From the NCBI GenBank assembly GCA_964548175.1, contig CAZJQS010000001.1, positions 186,001 to 250,000 of the forward strand: a stretch of DNA of 64,000 bases, written 5' to 3'. This DNA is from JANQPA01 sp964548175. Its GTDB lineage: Bacteria > Bacteroidota > Bacteroidia > Chitinophagales > Saprospiraceae. The position numbers were made by a program, and so were the translations under genes. Below the pieces are notes generated by a model that made no database searches, was not told the origin of the DNA, and saw only the letters and a program-made list of their open reading frames with translations. Below, piece after piece: positions 16,873 through 26,394 of the stretch. Every line of letters starts with the position of its first letter. The stretch's first letter is position 1.

Positions 16873-18369
16873 TCACATCCTTAATACAATTTCTTCTTCC
16901 TCAATGTTGACCCTCTCCGTGTCGTGCAAAATAATATGCTTATCCCGGCTGTCACCTTTGATCAGCAAAGATTTCATCTCTAAATTCCGGACATCATCAA
17001 AGATCAGCGCCGGCCGGTAATCAGGCTCCTGGATGCTCAACTTAATATTTTTCATCTTCAACCCATCCACATGCCGCACATAAAACCCCCATGCTGGCAA
17101 CTCGCCGAACATAGAAAACTCCGGATAACCCGAAATCTTCTCCGGCACCAACTCCAACCTGGAGAGCGGCGCATGGGCCAATCCCCTGTTGCCTTTTCCT
17201 GGATAAATGATCTCAATGTTCTCAAGTGATAGATTCTCCACCGGATAGCCGGGAATACCTGTGATGGAAGAAGGAAAGGTGTTGTGGAAAAAAGGCAGGG
17301 CAGGCCCTCTTATGTCATAGTCATAATCCGGTCGCTCAAAAGCTACTTCTACTTTGATGTTTTTCAATGCCACATTCCTGATAACACCCATGGATGCCTT
17401 CTTCGATCGCTCCCCCAGGCGAATAAAAATAGCATTGCCGGTATTGGTGGCCGTTACGCTATCCACCAGCACATTTTCAAGGATGCCCCCATCCACGCAT
17501 TCAATAGCCACGGCCGACCGGAAGGTGTCGTAGACCTTAATGTTTTTGATCACCACATTTCTAAAGCCACCATGAGAGACCGTCCCGAACTTGACCGCAC
17601 TGGCGCTGGAACGAACAGTGCAGTTGGCAATGTAAATGCTGTCACAAAGATGATCCGAAGACTGAGACTTCAGACAAATCCCATCATCCGCCGAATTGAT
17701 AAAACAGTTGGTGATCCGTACGTTAACGCAATCCTGAATGTCCAGGCCGTCATTGTTCCAGTAGGCGTCGCTGTCTACCCGAACGCTGTCCATCACAATG
17801 TTACGGCATTGATCATAAGTCTGCACCCAGCAAGCGGCATTTTTCAGCGTCACATTTTTGAGCCTGATATTTTTACATCTGACAAACTCTATCAGCTGGG
17901 GCCGCAAATAATATTTAGGCCGCATCTCCACGAAATTATACATGGCGCTGTCAATCTGCCCGGCATAGAACAGACTATCCAGGTGCAGGGCCAACTGGCG
18001 GCCTTGTCCGTCGATCACCCCTTGCCCTGTGATGGCGAGGTCTTCTTCACTCTCCGCCAAGATCAGCGCTTTCCACCTCTTAAGCTTGAAATAATGCTCC
18101 GGATCGGTGCTGCCGAGCAGAACGGCGTCTTTCTGCAGATGTAGTTCTACTCCCGATCTCATCTGAATGGCCCCCGTGAGAAATTGTCCCCGAGGTATAA
18201 TGACCCGTCCACCCTCGTTTTTATGAACCGCATCAATAGCCGACTGAATAGCTCTGGTATTAAGCGTCTTTCCATCAGCAATGGCCCCATAATCAAGGAT
18301 GTTGTAATCCTGAGATAGGAGCGGCATCAGGTTGAAAAGCAGAAAGCCCATAAAGATTATAAATCGCAT
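16873..18369 (-). CDS. GH28-family polygalacturonase-like enzyme
   Basis: A 498-residue secreted protein with an N-terminal signal peptide (MRFIIFMGFLLFNLMPLLSQ). It forms a right-handed beta-helix. GH28 marks are visible: NNDGLDIQDC at about 205-214, SADDGICLKS near 226-235 with the two catalytic Asp, and SHGGFRNV near 265-272. The usual GHG is SHGG here, so a variant substrate such as an unsaturated, rhamnosylated or modified galacturonide is possible. Start: a longer reading begins inside the upstream rhamnosidase, so the ATG at 18369, 10 bases after that stop, is preferred. The operon with GH78 points to rhamnogalacturonan-type substrates. Confidence 0.85.
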   Translation of the reverse strand: MRFIIFMGFLLFNLMPLLSQDYNILDYGAIADGKTLNTRAIQSAIDAVHKNEGGRVIIPRGQFLTGAIQMRSGVELHLQKDAVLLGSTDPEHYFKLKRWKALILAESEEDLAITGQGVIDGQGRQLALHLDSLFYAGQIDSAMYNFVEMRPKYYLRPQLIEFVRCKNIRLKNVTLKNAACWVQTYDQCRNIVMDSVRVDSDAYWNNDGLDIQDCVNVRITNCFINSADDGICLKSQSSDHLCDSIYIANCTVRSSASAVKFGTVSHGGFRNVVIKNIKVYDTFRSAVAIECVDGGILENVLVDSVTATNTGNAIFIRLGERSKKASMGVIRNVALKNIKVEVAFERPDYDYDIRGPALPFFHNTFPSSITGIPGYPVENLSLENIEIIYPGKGNRGLAHAPLSRLELVPEKISGYPEFSMFGELPAWGFYVRHVDGLKMKNIKLSIQEPDYRPALIFDDVRNLEMKSLLIKGDSRDKHIILHDTERVNIEEEEIVLRM

Positions 18370-18379
18370 ATAGAAAAAA

Positions 18380-21049
18380 TTATTTCTTTTCCCATTTATA
18401 AGAAAAAACATACCTGCCCGATCCCAGTTCCAACCCCTTTTGATGCTGCGGATGTTGAGGTAAAAAAAGCGTAGCCGTTGTGTTCGGAGGAACCTGAATG
18501 TCGAAAATAATGTTTCCGCCCTGGATTTTCCAAAAAACAGCTACCTGACCGAAAAGGGTATTTAAATCTGCCTTTGCATAACGAAGGCTTGAATCAGGCT
18601 CGGGCTTCAAAATAATGTGTTTGTATCCCGGACTCTTTTCATCGTGTTGGATGCCTCCAATCGTTCGGTACATCCAGTTACCTATGGCGCCTTTGGCGAA
18701 ATGATTGAAAGAATTGGCGTAGGGCGATTGAAAGCTTCCATCCGGTTTGATGCCGTCCCAGCGCTCCCACATGGTTGTAGCGCCCAGCTTGACCTGGTAG
18801 AGCCAGGAGGGAAATGATTCTTGCAAAAGCAGCTTGTAAGCAACGGCTGTTCTACCATGTTCGGTAAGCACATTGCAGAGCAAAGGGGTGCCCAAAAAGC
18901 CGGTGGATAGATGATCATCCCTTTTTTTAATATTATCCACCAAATAATCGACAGCTTTCGGAATTTGATGATCCTCCAGCAGATCGAAGGCCAGGGCCAG
19001 CGTGTAGGCCGTCTGCGAATTAGGACTGAGTCGCCCGCTGGGGGTAATGAATTCAAACTGAAAGGCGACTTTGATTTTTTTAAATAAACTTTCATACAGT
19101 TCCTGGTCTTTGGTATGACCAAGTACCGCTGCTGTTTTGGCCACCAGTTTGGTGGATCTGGCGAAAAAGGCAGTGGCGATCAGATCGATATCCGTATGCC
19201 CGGGCTTGGGTTCATTCCTGATCGGATGAACGAAATACATCCAGTCGCCGAAATGGTTCCCATCCTGAACGAGGTAATTGCCTGCGGCCAGTTCCTGTAA
19301 ATAGCCGACCCATGCTTTCATGCTCTCATACTGCCTTTCGAGTATGCCTTTATCGCCGTATTTCAGGTAAAGTGCCCATGGAACAATGGCGGAGGCGTCG
19401 CCCCAGCCCGTAGAGCCGTTTTTGTAATGAATGTCAGGGATTACGTAGGGGACGCTGCCGTTGTCCAACTGGTCGGCTTTCAGGTCTTTCAGCCATTTAC
19501 TCAGAAAAGTATAAGAGTCTAAGTTGAAACAGGCGGTGGGTGCAAAAACCTGTACGTCTCCCGTCCAGCCCATGCGCTCATCACGCTGTGGACAGTCGGT
19601 GGGGATTTCGAGAAAATTGCCTTTTTGCCCCCAGACGATATTGTGCTGCAGTTGATTGACCAGCGGATCGGAGCATTCAAAATGGCCTGTTCTTTCCAGA
19701 TCGGTATGAATGACAACGGCGGTTAAATTTTCGGGTCTGACCTCTCCCGGAAATTGATCCACCCGCACATACCGAAAGCCCTGAAAGGTAAAATGGGGTT
19801 CGAAGACTTCTTGTTCCTCTCCTTTCAGGATGTAGATGATGGTCTGCCGGGCGGAGCGAATGTTGTCCAGGTAAAAATTGCCGTCTTGATCCAAGACTTC
19901 TGCATGTCGCAAAATTATCGTATCTCCTCTGGAACCCGCTACTTTAATTTTTACCCAGCCTACCAGGTTTTGTCCGAAATCGACAACTGTTTCTCCTTTA
20001 GGAGTTTGGAAAATGGAGTCCGGCTGGAGTTCTTGTATTCTTCTTACCGGAGCTGTTTCCGGGCAGATCAGCCGGTCTTTCGGATGGTCCTGGATCTGTA
20101 CTTTTTTCCAGTCGGCATCGTCATAGCCGGCAGTGGTCCAGCCTGGCTTTTCCAGACGAGCATCATAAGTTTCGCCATGATAAAAGCTGGACATGAGAAT
20201 AGGACCGGTGGCTGCTCGCCAGTTTTCATCGGAAATGATGGTCGTTTTTTCGCCATTTTCATATTCCACTTCGAGCTGAAACAGCAAGGCGGTTTTTGTG
20301 CCGTAAGGATTCCAGTTGTTTCCGAAGCCAAAATTGCCGCGGTACCAGCCGTCTCCTAAATAAACGCCGGCAGCATTATGACCGCTTGTAAGCAGGTCGG
20401 TAACTTCGTAGGTTTGATATTGAAGTCTATGGTCGTAACTGGTCCAACCAGGTGCGAATAGATCCTCGCTGACTTTTTTCCCATTCAGCCAGGCTTCGTA
20501 AATGCCGTGGGCCGTCAGGTATAAACGAGCTTTTTTTATCTTTTTTTTAAGGGAAAAAGAAGTTCTCAGCATAGCCGGCGGATTCAGTTCTTTTTCGGCT
20601 TCTTCCCAGGGAGGACCGACCCACTGGGCCTGCCAGTCGTCAGATCGCAGCAAGCCCATTTCCCAATGCTGAATTTCGCTCCAGGGGCTCTCTAGACTCT
20701 GATTGTCCCAGACTTTGACCCTCCAGTAGAGTCGTTGGCGAGAGGAGAGTGCCGTGCCGGCGTACTGGACATGTACGGATTCCCCAGACTGCACTTTACC
20801 GCTATCCCAAATCCGGTTTTTGCCCTTAGTCAGATTGTCAGGAGAGGCGGCCACCTGGATATGATAGGCTGTTTGTTTGATGTTTTGACCTTCCGGACCG
20901 ACTTTGAGTTGCCAGGAAAAAAGAGGGGCAGGGTTATCGATGACGGGATTTGTTTTGTAGTCGCAACGCAATTTTTGCACTTGCAGGGATTGCCCGGATA
21001 GAGATAAGGTGGAGAAAAAGAATATTGAAAGGATGAAACTTATTTCCAT
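18380..21049 (-). CDS. GH78 alpha-L-rhamnosidase
   Basis: An 889-residue secreted glycosidase. The ATG at 21049 gives a clean signal peptide (MEISFILSIFFFSTLSLSGQS); a further 15 residues upstream would overlap the preceding gene. An N-terminal fibronectin-like domain (starting RCDYKTNPVID) and beta-sandwich domains precede the (alpha/alpha)6 catalytic barrel. PTDCPQRDERMGWTGD in the middle is the GH78 hallmark with the catalytic acid. It removes terminal alpha-L-rhamnose from pectic or other glycans. It is read with the GH28 gene, 10 bases further on, as a pectin-type pair; the AhpD-like gene is upstream. Confidence 0.93.
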   Translation of the reverse strand: MEISFILSIFFFSTLSLSGQSLQVQKLRCDYKTNPVIDNPAPLFSWQLKVGPEGQNIKQTAYHIQVAASPDNLTKGKNRIWDSGKVQSGESVHVQYAGTALSSRQRLYWRVKVWDNQSLESPWSEIQHWEMGLLRSDDWQAQWVGPPWEEAEKELNPPAMLRTSFSLKKKIKKARLYLTAHGIYEAWLNGKKVSEDLFAPGWTSYDHRLQYQTYEVTDLLTSGHNAAGVYLGDGWYRGNFGFGNNWNPYGTKTALLFQLEVEYENGEKTTIISDENWRAATGPILMSSFYHGETYDARLEKPGWTTAGYDDADWKKVQIQDHPKDRLICPETAPVRRIQELQPDSIFQTPKGETVVDFGQNLVGWVKIKVAGSRGDTIILRHAEVLDQDGNFYLDNIRSARQTIIYILKGEEQEVFEPHFTFQGFRYVRVDQFPGEVRPENLTAVVIHTDLERTGHFECSDPLVNQLQHNIVWGQKGNFLEIPTDCPQRDERMGWTGDVQVFAPTACFNLDSYTFLSKWLKDLKADQLDNGSVPYVIPDIHYKNGSTGWGDASAIVPWALYLKYGDKGILERQYESMKAWVGYLQELAAGNYLVQDGNHFGDWMYFVHPIRNEPKPGHTDIDLIATAFFARSTKLVAKTAAVLGHTKDQELYESLFKKIKVAFQFEFITPSGRLSPNSQTAYTLALAFDLLEDHQIPKAVDYLVDNIKKRDDHLSTGFLGTPLLCNVLTEHGRTAVAYKLLLQESFPSWLYQVKLGATTMWERWDGIKPDGSFQSPYANSFNHFAKGAIGNWMYRTIGGIQHDEKSPGYKHIILKPEPDSSLRYAKADLNTLFGQVAVFWKIQGGNIIFDIQVPPNTTATLFLPQHPQHQKGLELGSGRYVFSYKWEKK

Positions 21050-21083
21050 TTTTTCAAAAAATAGCAAAATTTTTCTGTATTGT

Positions 21084-21683
21084 TTAATACCCATGCTTTC
21101 CTCTTGTCCAGCCCATATTTCCTAAATATTTTTCCCCATCCTCGGCAGCCGGCTCCTCCAGCTGGGTGCCCATGCTGTCGTTCCAGCGATTGAGATAGCC
21201 GAACAGGGCGACAACGCCCAGTATCTCGACAATTTCCCCTTCGTCCCAGTGTTGGCGTAAGTTGTCTGCGATCTCATCCGTCACGGCATTGGGGATGGAG
21301 GCAGCTGCTATGGCAAAATCGAATACCGCTCTTTCCGCTTCCGAGAAAGCCGGATAGGTTTTGTATTCCCAGATGTGATGGAGTTTGTCCTCTTCCGATC
21401 CATATCGGGCAGCCGCCCGGATGGCATGGGCTTCGCAATACCGACAGCCGGCCGTGCGAGAGGCCAGGTAGGCCAGCAGTCGCTTCAGGGAACTGCTTAC
21501 CCGGCCTTTGTTTTCCATGACGGCTTGATTGAGCGCTAAAAAAGCTTGCGCGATCCGTGGGCGATGCATCATGGTGAATAAGCTGTTGGGGGTGAAGCCG
21601 AGGGTTTCTTCATAAAAATCGGCCATTTCCGCCGCTTCTTTGTTAGCGGAGCGGTCTAAAGGAGAGACTAGAGGTTTTTTCAT
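21084..21683 (-). CDS. Carboxymuconolactone decarboxylase/AhpD-like protein
   Basis: A 199-residue helical protein. AGCRYCEAHAIRAA at about 78-91 carries the CxxC and the following His (Cys80, Cys83, His86) of the AhpD-like peroxidase group. Such proteins use the cysteine pair for thiol-disulfide exchange, often against peroxides. No partner reductase is nearby, so the physiological substrate is open. The stop lies a short distance from the GH78 start; co-transcription is possible. Confidence 0.85.
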   Translation of the reverse strand: MKKPLVSPLDRSANKEAAEMADFYEETLGFTPNSLFTMMHRPRIAQAFLALNQAVMENKGRVSSSLKRLLAYLASRTAGCRYCEAHAIRAAARYGSEEDKLHHIWEYKTYPAFSEAERAVFDFAIAAASIPNAVTDEIADNLRQHWDEGEIVEILGVVALFGYLNRWNDSMGTQLEEPAAEDGEKYLGNMGWTRGKHGY

Positions 21684-21743
21684 ATTATTGGTTTAGCCAT
21701 TACTGATACTTTCCTAATACGGATTTATGGGCAAGCACTTAAT

Positions 21744-22988
21744 TTACTCCACAATTGCCTGATACACCAATTGTCTGAGCTTATTTCCCAAAAATCTGGA
21801 ATACGGCCCCATCTGCGCCATCAGGATGCCGATCAGTTCCTCCTCCGGATCAATGAAGAAGTGGGTATTGTAGATCCCGCTCCAAAAATACTGTCCTTTC
21901 GAACTTAAGCCGTTATTGTCGGCCTGATCGATCACAATACCGAAGCCAAAGCCAAAGCCTTGTCCGGGCACTTCATAGAGATCGCCCACGTGGTTTTGAG
22001 TCATCAGCTCAATGGTTTTGGGACTCAACAACTGATGGCCATTGGCCTTTCCACCATTGAGCAGCATCTGACAAAACCGGAGGTAATCGGAGGCGGTGGA
22101 AAATAGTCCATGCGTGCCTCCAAAGACCGTATTGCCTTCCGTGGGGGTTTGCCGGGGCGCCGTCACGAGCTGCTCTTCCCGGTTGACAACATGATAGGTC
22201 GCCATTCTTTTCTGCTGTGCTGCGGTTAAATTATAGCCGGTATCTTCCATGCCGAGGGGGTCGAATATTCTTTCCTGCAAAAACTCGGGAACAGTCTGTC
22301 CTGAAAATTTTTCTATCAATAAAGCCAACAGATCAGGAGCTGCACTATAATACCACTGCTCGCCGGGATGCCCGATCAGGGGCAGATCGGCGATGGCGTT
22401 GACGCGGTCTTCGATCGTCACATGAGGTTGATAATATAAAGCACGGCCATAGTCGCGATCGAGTTCGGTATTTCCCAGGCCGTGAGACAAGCCTGCGGTA
22501 TGACTGAGCAAGTCAGCGATGGTGATGGCTCTTTTTGCCGGAACCAACTCGCTTTCAGCTCCCGCCTCCGGATCAACGGCTACTTTTTTATCCTTAAACT
22601 GCGGCAGGTACTGGGCCACCGGATCATTGAGCAGAAAGTGGCCTTCCTCGTACAGCATCATAAAAGCGACGGTGATGATGGGCTTGGTCATGGACTGGAT
22701 GTAAAAAATATGGTCTTTTTGCATGGGCCTTTTGTCTCCAATATTGCTGTAGCCGTATGCTTGCTCATGCACAAGGGTGTTTTTCCGAAAAACCGCCACT
22801 ACAGCGCCAGGTAGTTGTCCATCGGCGATATGTTGATCCAGGAAGCCGGATAATCGTTCCAGACGATCGGCGGAGATGCCTACTTCCCCAGGTTGACCAA
22901 TCGGATAAGGCTGTGCAAGCGTAATTTGGGAAAAAACGACTAGAAAAAGCACCGGCAGTAAATTCAAAAAGACTTTTTTCTGTTTCAT
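21744..22988 (-). CDS. Class C beta-lactamase-fold serine hydrolase
   Basis: A 414-residue exported enzyme. A signal peptide ends near residue 26 (ITLAQ). The catalytic motif SMTK is at 99-102 (Ser99, Lys102); the second motif is YYSAAPDLL near 212, with Ser in place of the usual Asn-linked form. HGLFSTASDYLRFC near 295 and the GIYNTHFFIDP region near the C-terminus complete the fold. Members of this family are esterases, D-peptidases or amidases more often than true beta-lactamases. It is probably transcribed alone. Confidence 0.85.
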   Translation of the reverse strand: MKQKKVFLNLLPVLFLVVFSQITLAQPYPIGQPGEVGISADRLERLSGFLDQHIADGQLPGAVVAVFRKNTLVHEQAYGYSNIGDKRPMQKDHIFYIQSMTKPIITVAFMMLYEEGHFLLNDPVAQYLPQFKDKKVAVDPEAGAESELVPAKRAITIADLLSHTAGLSHGLGNTELDRDYGRALYYQPHVTIEDRVNAIADLPLIGHPGEQWYYSAAPDLLALLIEKFSGQTVPEFLQERIFDPLGMEDTGYNLTAAQQKRMATYHVVNREEQLVTAPRQTPTEGNTVFGGTHGLFSTASDYLRFCQMLLNGGKANGHQLLSPKTIELMTQNHVGDLYEVPGQGFGFGFGIVIDQADNNGLSSKGQYFWSGIYNTHFFIDPEEELIGILMAQMGPYSRFLGNKLRQLVYQAIVE

Positions 22989-23099
22989 TTTTATTTATTA
23001 TTATGAAAAAGTGTAGGATAGATCGCCGGCGGTTGTTTCCCCACGCTTTCCCTTGGAAAGAGACAAAGAAACAACCCCCTAAAGCCCTGCATTCATACC

Positions 23100-25670
23100 T
23101 CACCTCGGTGTCCGAATATGCTCTCCGAAAAACAAAGCATTCATCAACAAGCGGTTCGTCCCATACCAAAAACCCCGGAAATTAGGATTATCCACGAACA
23201 AGACGGCTCTTCCCCTTCCTATGGGGCTGACGAGCGTCGATATAGCTCCACTCAGCTTTTTCAGATTCTCGGGATGAACATATCCATCCAGCAAAGGATC
23301 ATCAGTGTATTGTACGACCGTGCTGTAAGGGCTTTCACTGGGTTGAAGGAAAATGGTGTGGTTGCGATATACGTTGATAGACCTGCCTTTATAGCCGAAA
23401 CCCAGTGGATGGGTTGGGTCGATATCCGCAAGGTAAACAGACCCGCCGATGCTTCGGGCGCCTGAGCGCTCAGAAGCCGTGACGTAATCATAGCGTGGTG
23501 TAGGGGCATCTCCTTCCGGCTTTGGTTCCTCCACTAGTTTTTCATCCACCAGCTGATTGCGGATGGCCCAGTTAACGGCAGATCGCTGAAGAATAAGCGT
23601 ACCGCCATCGCTCACCCAGGTCCTTATTTTATCCATATCCCTTTTCTGCAATTGATTATAATTGCCGGAAACCATAATGAGCGTATTATAATCATCAAGG
23701 TCCATGCGGTTGAATTCATTGAGGTCGATCTTGCTGAAAGCCATGTCATAACGCGTATCCAGTAAATGCCAGATCTCTCCGGCTTCGTAGCCGCTGGCGC
23801 CTTCGCCGATCAGCATAGCGATTTTGGGCAAGGAAATCGTCTCAAAACTACGGCTTCCCAGATCAATGCCTTCAGCACTCATCCCGCTGTCAACACTGTA
23901 AATCGGGATGCCGGCCAGATCAGCGGCTTCGTTGACCCATCGCAGAATATCTTCCGGCGAGTGGTGCTGATCCGCTACCGGGACCATGACAGAACCAAAG
24001 CCGAAAGACCTGACTTCTCCGTCAATTTGAAATGAAAAAGGCTTGAATGCGGCTTTGGCGTTCACTCCTTTCGATAGAAGATGGTGTAATGCTTTCGGCG
24101 ACTGATAATCGCTCCATTCAAACAGATAAGCATACTCAGCTTCGCTGATGCTCGGATTTGGCTTGTCCAGGTCTTCCATTTGCAGCGCTTGTCCCATATC
24201 TGGCACGGCGCCGGCGCGGCTGTAAGGCATATTGAACGCCATAGCAACCGTCCAGGCGGAAGCATCGTAGAAAACGCTGTCGTAAAAACTGGTCACCGGC
24301 TCAAAAAAGGTCTGCACCATGCGGTACTGCTTCTGAGCAGAGGGCACAGCATAAGCCTGACCGGCAGCATAGGTTTTTCCACCTACGGTCAGATCCGACT
24401 CCAGCGGATAGGTTTTGATCTGATGCTGCAGCAATAGTTTTAAAAAGGCCCGAGTCTTTCCCTTATCATCAGGGTCGCCAAAAATATAGGCTTTGGTGGC
24501 GCTGCCTTTTCCATCATTGAGCGCATCCGCGAAAAAATTACGCTGATGTTCCAACAGGCGTTGCTTGTTTTCCACAGAAGCCCTCACCGTAGCAATGCTG
24601 GTGCGTAAGTGGTTGCGTATGGTGAAAGGAAAAGTGATGGGCTCCGTCGTCGTCGTTTGCTTATGGCCGCGGGAACTGGCCTGCTCGAATACCATGCCGA
24701 GGCCGCCATGAATGTCGGGATAAGTGGAACCGTATCCGGGGTAAGAATTGTCGTATACTTCTTTGGTAAAATACAGAGAACCGATCTCATCGAGTGCTTC
24801 CCTGAAATATTTAGCGAAAAGATTGTTGAGCCCTTCGTAATTGGTCCTGGGCACCAGTGGGTTTTCGGAGCCGAAGGGTTCGGTGGGTTCGAAGAAATAG
24901 GTGCTGGTGCTGCCCATTTCGTGATAATCCGTGACGACCTGGGGGACCCAGCGATGGAAAAACTCCATGCGGTTGCGGCTTTCAATCTGAGCCAGCGGCA
25001 GCCAGTCGCGGTTGAGGTCAAACCAATAGTGATTGGTTCGCCCGCCGGGCCATACCTCGTTGTGCTCACGGTCGAGCGGATCAGCAGAGAGGTTGCGGGC
25101 TTTGTGCATGTTGGCCCAGTGTGTATGCCGGTCGCGACCATCCGGATTAAAACAGGGGTCTATGAAAATAATTGCATCTTCTAAAAAGGTTTGCGTCTCT
25201 TCGTTTTGAGCGGCAAGCAGGTAATAGGCCGTAAGCATAGCCGCTTCGGTGCTGGAAGGTTCATTTCCATGTACGTTATAGCCAAGCAAAATGATGACCG
25301 GCTGTTTGTCCAGGCCCGGTAAAGGTTGTTCGGGATCGATCAGGTTCATCTGTGCCTGGCGGATATCCTCCAGATTCTGGTGATTATCCGGACTGGTGAT
25401 CGTTAACACCACCTGTGGGCGGTGTTCATTGCTGTAGCCGATGATTTCAAAGGTGGCGGCATCAGATACACGGGCCAGTTCCTGCATATAAGCCACCATG
25501 CGGTCGTGGCGGGTGTGCATGTCCCCAATTCCGTATCCCAGAAATTCCTGAGGTTCGGGAATATCCGGATTGAAGGTGATGTTTTTTGGAAAAAAATAGT
25601 CGTTTTGTGCTCCCACTGTGATGGTGAAAAAAAGGAGCAGCCCTGTAAAGGTGAGGTAGCGATTAGTCAT
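23100..25670 (-). CDS. M14-family zinc metallocarboxypeptidase
   Basis: An 856-residue exported peptidase with a signal peptide (MTNRYLTFTGLLLFFTITVGAQ). The ATG at 25670 is preferred over one 16 codons upstream because it starts this peptide. The zinc-binding His and Glu are in YNVHGNEPSSTEA; FNPDGRDRHTHW and DLNRDWLPL follow, and a further His is in VVTDYHEMG. The long C-terminal part contains a glutamine-amidotransferase-like domain (IAMLIGEGASGYEAGEIWHLL) as in related Bacteroidota proteins. It would degrade peptides outside the inner membrane. Confidence 0.87.
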   Translation of the reverse strand: MTNRYLTFTGLLLFFTITVGAQNDYFFPKNITFNPDIPEPQEFLGYGIGDMHTRHDRMVAYMQELARVSDAATFEIIGYSNEHRPQVVLTITSPDNHQNLEDIRQAQMNLIDPEQPLPGLDKQPVIILLGYNVHGNEPSSTEAAMLTAYYLLAAQNEETQTFLEDAIIFIDPCFNPDGRDRHTHWANMHKARNLSADPLDREHNEVWPGGRTNHYWFDLNRDWLPLAQIESRNRMEFFHRWVPQVVTDYHEMGSTSTYFFEPTEPFGSENPLVPRTNYEGLNNLFAKYFREALDEIGSLYFTKEVYDNSYPGYGSTYPDIHGGLGMVFEQASSRGHKQTTTTEPITFPFTIRNHLRTSIATVRASVENKQRLLEHQRNFFADALNDGKGSATKAYIFGDPDDKGKTRAFLKLLLQHQIKTYPLESDLTVGGKTYAAGQAYAVPSAQKQYRMVQTFFEPVTSFYDSVFYDASAWTVAMAFNMPYSRAGAVPDMGQALQMEDLDKPNPSISEAEYAYLFEWSDYQSPKALHHLLSKGVNAKAAFKPFSFQIDGEVRSFGFGSVMVPVADQHHSPEDILRWVNEAADLAGIPIYSVDSGMSAEGIDLGSRSFETISLPKIAMLIGEGASGYEAGEIWHLLDTRYDMAFSKIDLNEFNRMDLDDYNTLIMVSGNYNQLQKRDMDKIRTWVSDGGTLILQRSAVNWAIRNQLVDEKLVEEPKPEGDAPTPRYDYVTASERSGARSIGGSVYLADIDPTHPLGFGYKGRSINVYRNHTIFLQPSESPYSTVVQYTDDPLLDGYVHPENLKKLSGAISTLVSPIGRGRAVLFVDNPNFRGFWYGTNRLLMNALFFGEHIRTPR

Positions 25671-25680
25671 CGATGATCTG

Positions 25681-25756
25681 GTTAAGAGAATAATTTTAAT
25701 ATTAAGGCCGAGGGGCAACCCTCGGCTCTAAAATAGAAATTATTCTTTTAACTAAG
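25681..25756. terminator. Long hairpin after the nickel permease gene
   Basis: The outer arms GGTTAAGAGAATAATTT and the complement in AAATTATTCTTTTAACT enclose an inner G+C stem, GCCGAGGG-GCAA-CCCTCGGC. It overlaps the stop codon of the permease and lies just before the M14 gene start. It is likely to end the hyp operon. Confidence 0.6.
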
Positions 25757-26377
25757 GTTTTCTATCAATACATAGGCTCCGTATCCAATGCATAGCAGCG
25801 AAGAAATTAAAATGAGCCCTATTTGCAAATACTGGTTTTTAGTGAACTTCTTCGAAAAAGGAAGGCTGAAAATACCAGCCGCCACCAGCATTCCTGCGAT
25901 GGATCCCAGACCGAAGATGAGTAGATATAAAATGCTGTTGAAGCTACCCTGTATCTCAGTCATTACCAGCAGTATCATCGCGCCGCTGCCGGCCAGGCCG
26001 TGCACCAGCCCTACCCCGTAAGCCAGATGATGTTTCTCATTCGGGTCCATGAGTTGATGATGTTGATGATGATGTTGTTTTGACCGGAAGTATTGATACA
26101 GCCGATGGATGCCCAGTAATATGAGCATCAGCCCGACAATGGCTTCAAAATAGCCGAAGTAGCCGTTAAATAAAGTTACTTTACCGACGATCATCAGCAG
26201 ACCGATCAGGAAGATGGTGGAGGTATGACCCAGCCCCCAGAAAATACCGTCTTTAATGGCCAGCAGTATCTTCTCGCGACGAGTGACGATGCTGCTTACC
26301 GCTACCAGGTGGTCTGCTTCAAATGCGTGGATGAATCCCACCACCGCTGCAAATAGTAAAGGAAAAGTGGCTTCCAT
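25748..26377 (-). CDS. NiCoT-like nickel/cobalt permease
   Basis: A 210-residue integral membrane protein with about six helices. The first helix contains HAFEADH (HX4DH), the metal-binding signature of NiCoT-type transporters, and a His-rich cytosolic loop HHHQHHQ lies near residue 106. GLVHGLAGSG near 130 is the second conserved segment. It is the last gene of the hypF-hypD-hypE cluster, which fits nickel supply for a NiFe hydrogenase. A TTG start 8 codons upstream would overlap the hypE stop; the ATG at 26377 is chosen. Confidence 0.8.
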   Translation of the reverse strand: MEATFPLLFAAVVGFIHAFEADHLVAVSSIVTRREKILLAIKDGIFWGLGHTSTIFLIGLLMIVGKVTLFNGYFGYFEAIVGLMLILLGIHRLYQYFRSKQHHHQHHQLMDPNEKHHLAYGVGLVHGLAGSGAMILLVMTEIQGSFNSILYLLIFGLGSIAGMLVAAGIFSLPFSKKFTKNQYLQIGLILISSLLCIGYGAYVLIENLS

Positions 26378-26394
26378 TTTTTTCAATGATTTTT

